The notes below the pieces were generated by a model that was not told the origin of the DNA, searched no databases, and worked only from the letters and a program-made list of their open reading frames with translations. Shown here piece by piece: positions 37,047 through 38,670 of a DNA stretch of 38,670 nt (its first letter is position 1; each line of letters starts with the position of its first letter). Origin of the DNA: Lachnospiraceae bacterium (GTDB lineage Bacteria > Bacillota > Clostridia > Lachnospirales > Lachnospiraceae); assembly GCA_017462755.1 (NCBI GenBank), contig JAFTQM010000040.1, positions 1-38,670 of the forward strand, in the 5' to 3' direction. A program made the translations under genes and the position numbers.

Positions 37047-37055
37047 ATGGCGCTT

Positions 37056-37075
37056 TTGTTTCGGTTTCGATACAA
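37056..37075. promoter_or_regulatory. 20-base dyad, candidate LacI-type operator
   Basis: Half-sites TTGTTTCG and CGATACAA are 7/8 complementary around a GTTT centre. It lies 9 bases upstream of the -35. The shape recalls LacI/GalR-family operators, but no such regulator is in the window. Confidence 0.45.
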
Positions 37076-37150
37076 TTTTACACAACCACTTCTTTTTTAG
37101 CCTTAAAATACATTTTTTTAATTTTTGTATGCTTTTTTCGTCAATTTCTC

Positions 37151-37179
37151 TTGACTTTACCAAATAATAACAGTATACT
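37151..37179 (+). promoter_or_regulatory. Sigma-A promoter of the DUF6514 gene
   Basis: TTGACT, a 17-base spacer, TATACT. It lies 42 bases before the start codon. Confidence 0.75.
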
Positions 37180-37221
37180 CTATAAGGATTTTCAAAAAAC
37201 TTACAAATTTAGGAGAAGGTC

Positions 37222-37509
37222 ATGATTGCACAACAGACATTAAAAAATATTATATTCCGAGTAGTATTACCAAAGCCAAACCATACACTCGCATATAGTA
37301 TTATCAAGTCCGCTCTCAGAAATGAGAACGATGAAGCATACACTGCATACGGTATGCGTGTAGCACAAAACGGTACCATTCTGGCAGAAATTCGAGATAT
37401 TTCTACCAATCCTGCTGCCATCCAAAAGCTGGTAAATCAATGCAACCGGCTTCATCTGAGCATTGAGCATTTTTATGATGTCGTAGAAGATTTTGTGACC
37501 GGGGTATAA
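37222..37509 (+). CDS. DUF6514-like small protein
   Basis: 95 residues, no TM or signal peptide. Strands near the start (NIIFRVVLP, AYGMRVAQNGTILAEIRDIS) are followed by helices (AAIQKLVNQCNRLHLSIEHF) and a VVEDFV end. The pattern resembles the DUF6514 group of Clostridia, of unknown function. AGGAGAAGG precedes the ATG. It is a single-gene unit with its own promoter and terminator, placed between nrdD and the sugar genes. Confidence 0.75.
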   Translation: MIAQQTLKNIIFRVVLPKPNHTLAYSIIKSALRNENDEAYTAYGMRVAQNGTILAEIRDISTNPAAIQKLVNQCNRLHLSIEHFYDVVEDFVTGV

Positions 37510-37544
37510 TAAAGCATCTCTTCAAGTGGTGGGTAAACAAAAAC

Positions 37545-37585
37545 AAACTCCTTGCAGGAACCGATTCGTTCCCGCAAGGAGTTTT
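37545..37585. terminator. Two-way terminator between the DUF6514 gene and nrdD
   Basis: AAACTCCTTGC pairs with GCAAGGAGTTT and GGAAC with GTTCC, with an A/C mismatch between. T-rich runs follow on both strands. Confidence 0.85.
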
Positions 37586-37614
37586 CTTATTTCTTATTTT
37601 CTGCTGCCATGTAC

Positions 37615-38670
37615 CTAAATATGAAGCACTCTCGCATTGATTTCCTTGGTTTTACCCACATTCCAGAAATTCTCTCCCAAGTATCCGCAGGTTCTTCTTG
37701 TTACATTCATCTTCGCATGATCCTTATTGCCACACTGCGGGCATTCCCACTCCAACTGGTCATTAATCTCGATTTCACCGTCAAAACCACATACATGACA
37801 ATAATCTGACTTGGTGTTGAACTCAGCGTACTGGATATTATTATAAATGAACTTTACAATTTCCTCCAACGCCTCCAGATTGTGACGCATATTCGGAATC
37901 TCTACATAGGAAATCGCACCACCGGACGAAATCGTCTGGAACTGACTCTCAAACTGGAACTTGCTGAATGCGTCAATCTTCTCACGCACATCCACATGAT
38001 ACGAATTGGTATAATAGCCCTTATCCGTAACATCTGCAATCTCTCCGAACCGTTCCTTATCGATACGGGCAAAACGATAGCAAAGCGACTCTGCCGGAGT
38101 ACCGTAAAGACCAAAGCCAATACCGGTTTCTTCCTTCCATGTATCGGTTGCCATACGCAGACGCTTCATGACACGAAGTGCAAATTCCAATCCCTTCGGG
38201 TCGGTATGACTGACACCGGTCATCAGCTTGGTTACCTCGTACAAACCGATATATCCGAGCGAAATCGTCGAATATCCGCCATGTAACAGCTTGTCAATCG
38301 TCTCTCCCTTTTGCAGTCTGGCAATCGCACCATACTGCCAGTGAATCGGACTCACATCCGAAATCGTTCCCTCTAATGCACGATGTCTGCACATCAATGC
38401 CTCAAAGCAGAGCGACAAACGCTCCTCCAACAGCTGCCAGAACAGCTCCTCATTGCCCTGCGCAATAATACCAATCTGCGGCAAATTCAAGCTGACAACG
38501 CCCTGATTAAAGCGTCCCTCAAACTTGTAATTGCCATTCTCGTCCTTCCATGCCGTCAGGAAGCTGCGGCATCCCATACAGCTGAATACATTGCCCTCGT
38601 AATTTTCACGCATCTTCTTCGCCGAAATATAATCCGGATACAGACGCTTCGCCGAACAACGTACCGCCAG
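37615..38670 (-). CDS. nrdD: Anaerobic ribonucleoside-triphosphate reductase, C-terminal part (cut by window edge)
   Basis: About 351 residues are visible; the frame is still open at 38670, so the N-terminal ATP-cone and barrel start lie outside. The protein makes deoxyribonucleotides without oxygen using a glycyl radical. Visible marks are FSCMGCRSFL, GVVSLNLPQIG, the zinc site CHVCG...CPQCG, and the radical loop RTCGYLGENFW near the C-terminus. An internal ATG at 38613 is not the real start, since the codons before it (RLYPDYISAKK) are conserved NrdD sequence. Its activase gene nrdG is 2.2 kb away. Confidence 0.96.
   Translation of the reverse strand: MAVRCSAKRLYPDYISAKKMRENYEGNVFSCMGCRSFLTAWKDENGNYKFEGRFNQGVVSLNLPQIGIIAQGNEELFWQLLEERLSLCFEALMCRHRALEGTISDVSPIHWQYGAIARLQKGETIDKLLHGGYSTISLGYIGLYEVTKLMTGVSHTDPKGLEFALRVMKRLRMATDTWKEETGIGFGLYGTPAESLCYRFARIDKERFGEIADVTDKGYYTNSYHVDVREKIDAFSKFQFESQFQTISSGGAISYVEIPNMRHNLEALEEIVKFIYNNIQYAEFNTKSDYCHVCGFDGEIEINDQLEWECPQCGNKDHAKMNVTRRTCGYLGENFWNVGKTKEINARVLHI

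Noticed and set aside
36993-37163. 57-residue basic extension of the TIM-barrel protein
   Set aside because: It covers the promoter and dyad and is Lys-rich AT-type intergenic sequence, not family sequence.

Overview
This window looks like chromosome from an anaerobic, spore-forming Clostridia of the Lachnospiraceae type. The signs are a GerW/YtfJ-type sporulation gene, an oxygen-independent ribonucleotide reductase (nrdD/nrdG), a hexameric-type glutamate dehydrogenase, methylglyoxal synthase, zinc-type L28, the Firmicutes arrangement rpmB / Gls24 / fakA, strong AGGAGG ribosome sites and moderate GC. No rRNA, tRNA, CRISPR array, insertion sequence or phage gene was seen. The genus is not assigned.

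Layout. (1) 151-9038, minus strand: an AAA+ ATPase of the CbxX/SpoVK group leads a tight run of a GT-C-like membrane protein, UDP-galactopyranose mutase (glf), a polyprenol-phosphate-type GT2, a DUF2298 giant membrane protein and a DUF4397 protein. This reads as a galactofuranose-based envelope glycan locus. (2) 9172-14005: recG, fakA and Gls24 (minus), a 46-residue membrane peptide (plus) and rpmB (minus). (3) 14127-15967: two orphan phosphorelay proteins (REC-REC and REC-HPt). (4) 16103-22640: a seven-gene unit running from a consensus promoter (22697-22725) to a strong terminator (16053-16081). It holds a rhomboid-like zinc-ribbon membrane protein, two ABC-2 permeases with no ATPase, two unrecognised proteins, DUF2953 and GerW. 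(5) 22846-25525, plus: RqcH/NFACT and a PHP histidinol phosphatase, ended by a two-way terminator. (6) 25549-28263: a WYL regulator diverging from a GH4 alpha-glucosidase-type enzyme. The GH4 gene has a structured leader that could form a loop-to-Shine-Dalgarno pseudoknot. (7) 28357-33083: gdhA with a terminator-like hairpin at the start of its predicted transcript, mgsA, and a chemoreceptor with a beta-rich domain inserted in its sensor. (8) 33186-38670: DUF1653, a two-TM protein, nrdG, ThuA-like and TIM-barrel sugar genes behind a dyad operator, a DUF6514 gene (plus), and the 3' part of nrdD running off the right edge.

The strongest candidates for something undescribed are the glf / GT2 / two giant membrane-protein locus, the GH4 leader RNA, and the chemoreceptor with an inserted carbohydrate-binding-like domain. 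All functional statements rest on motif reading by eye. No database search or folding program was run.
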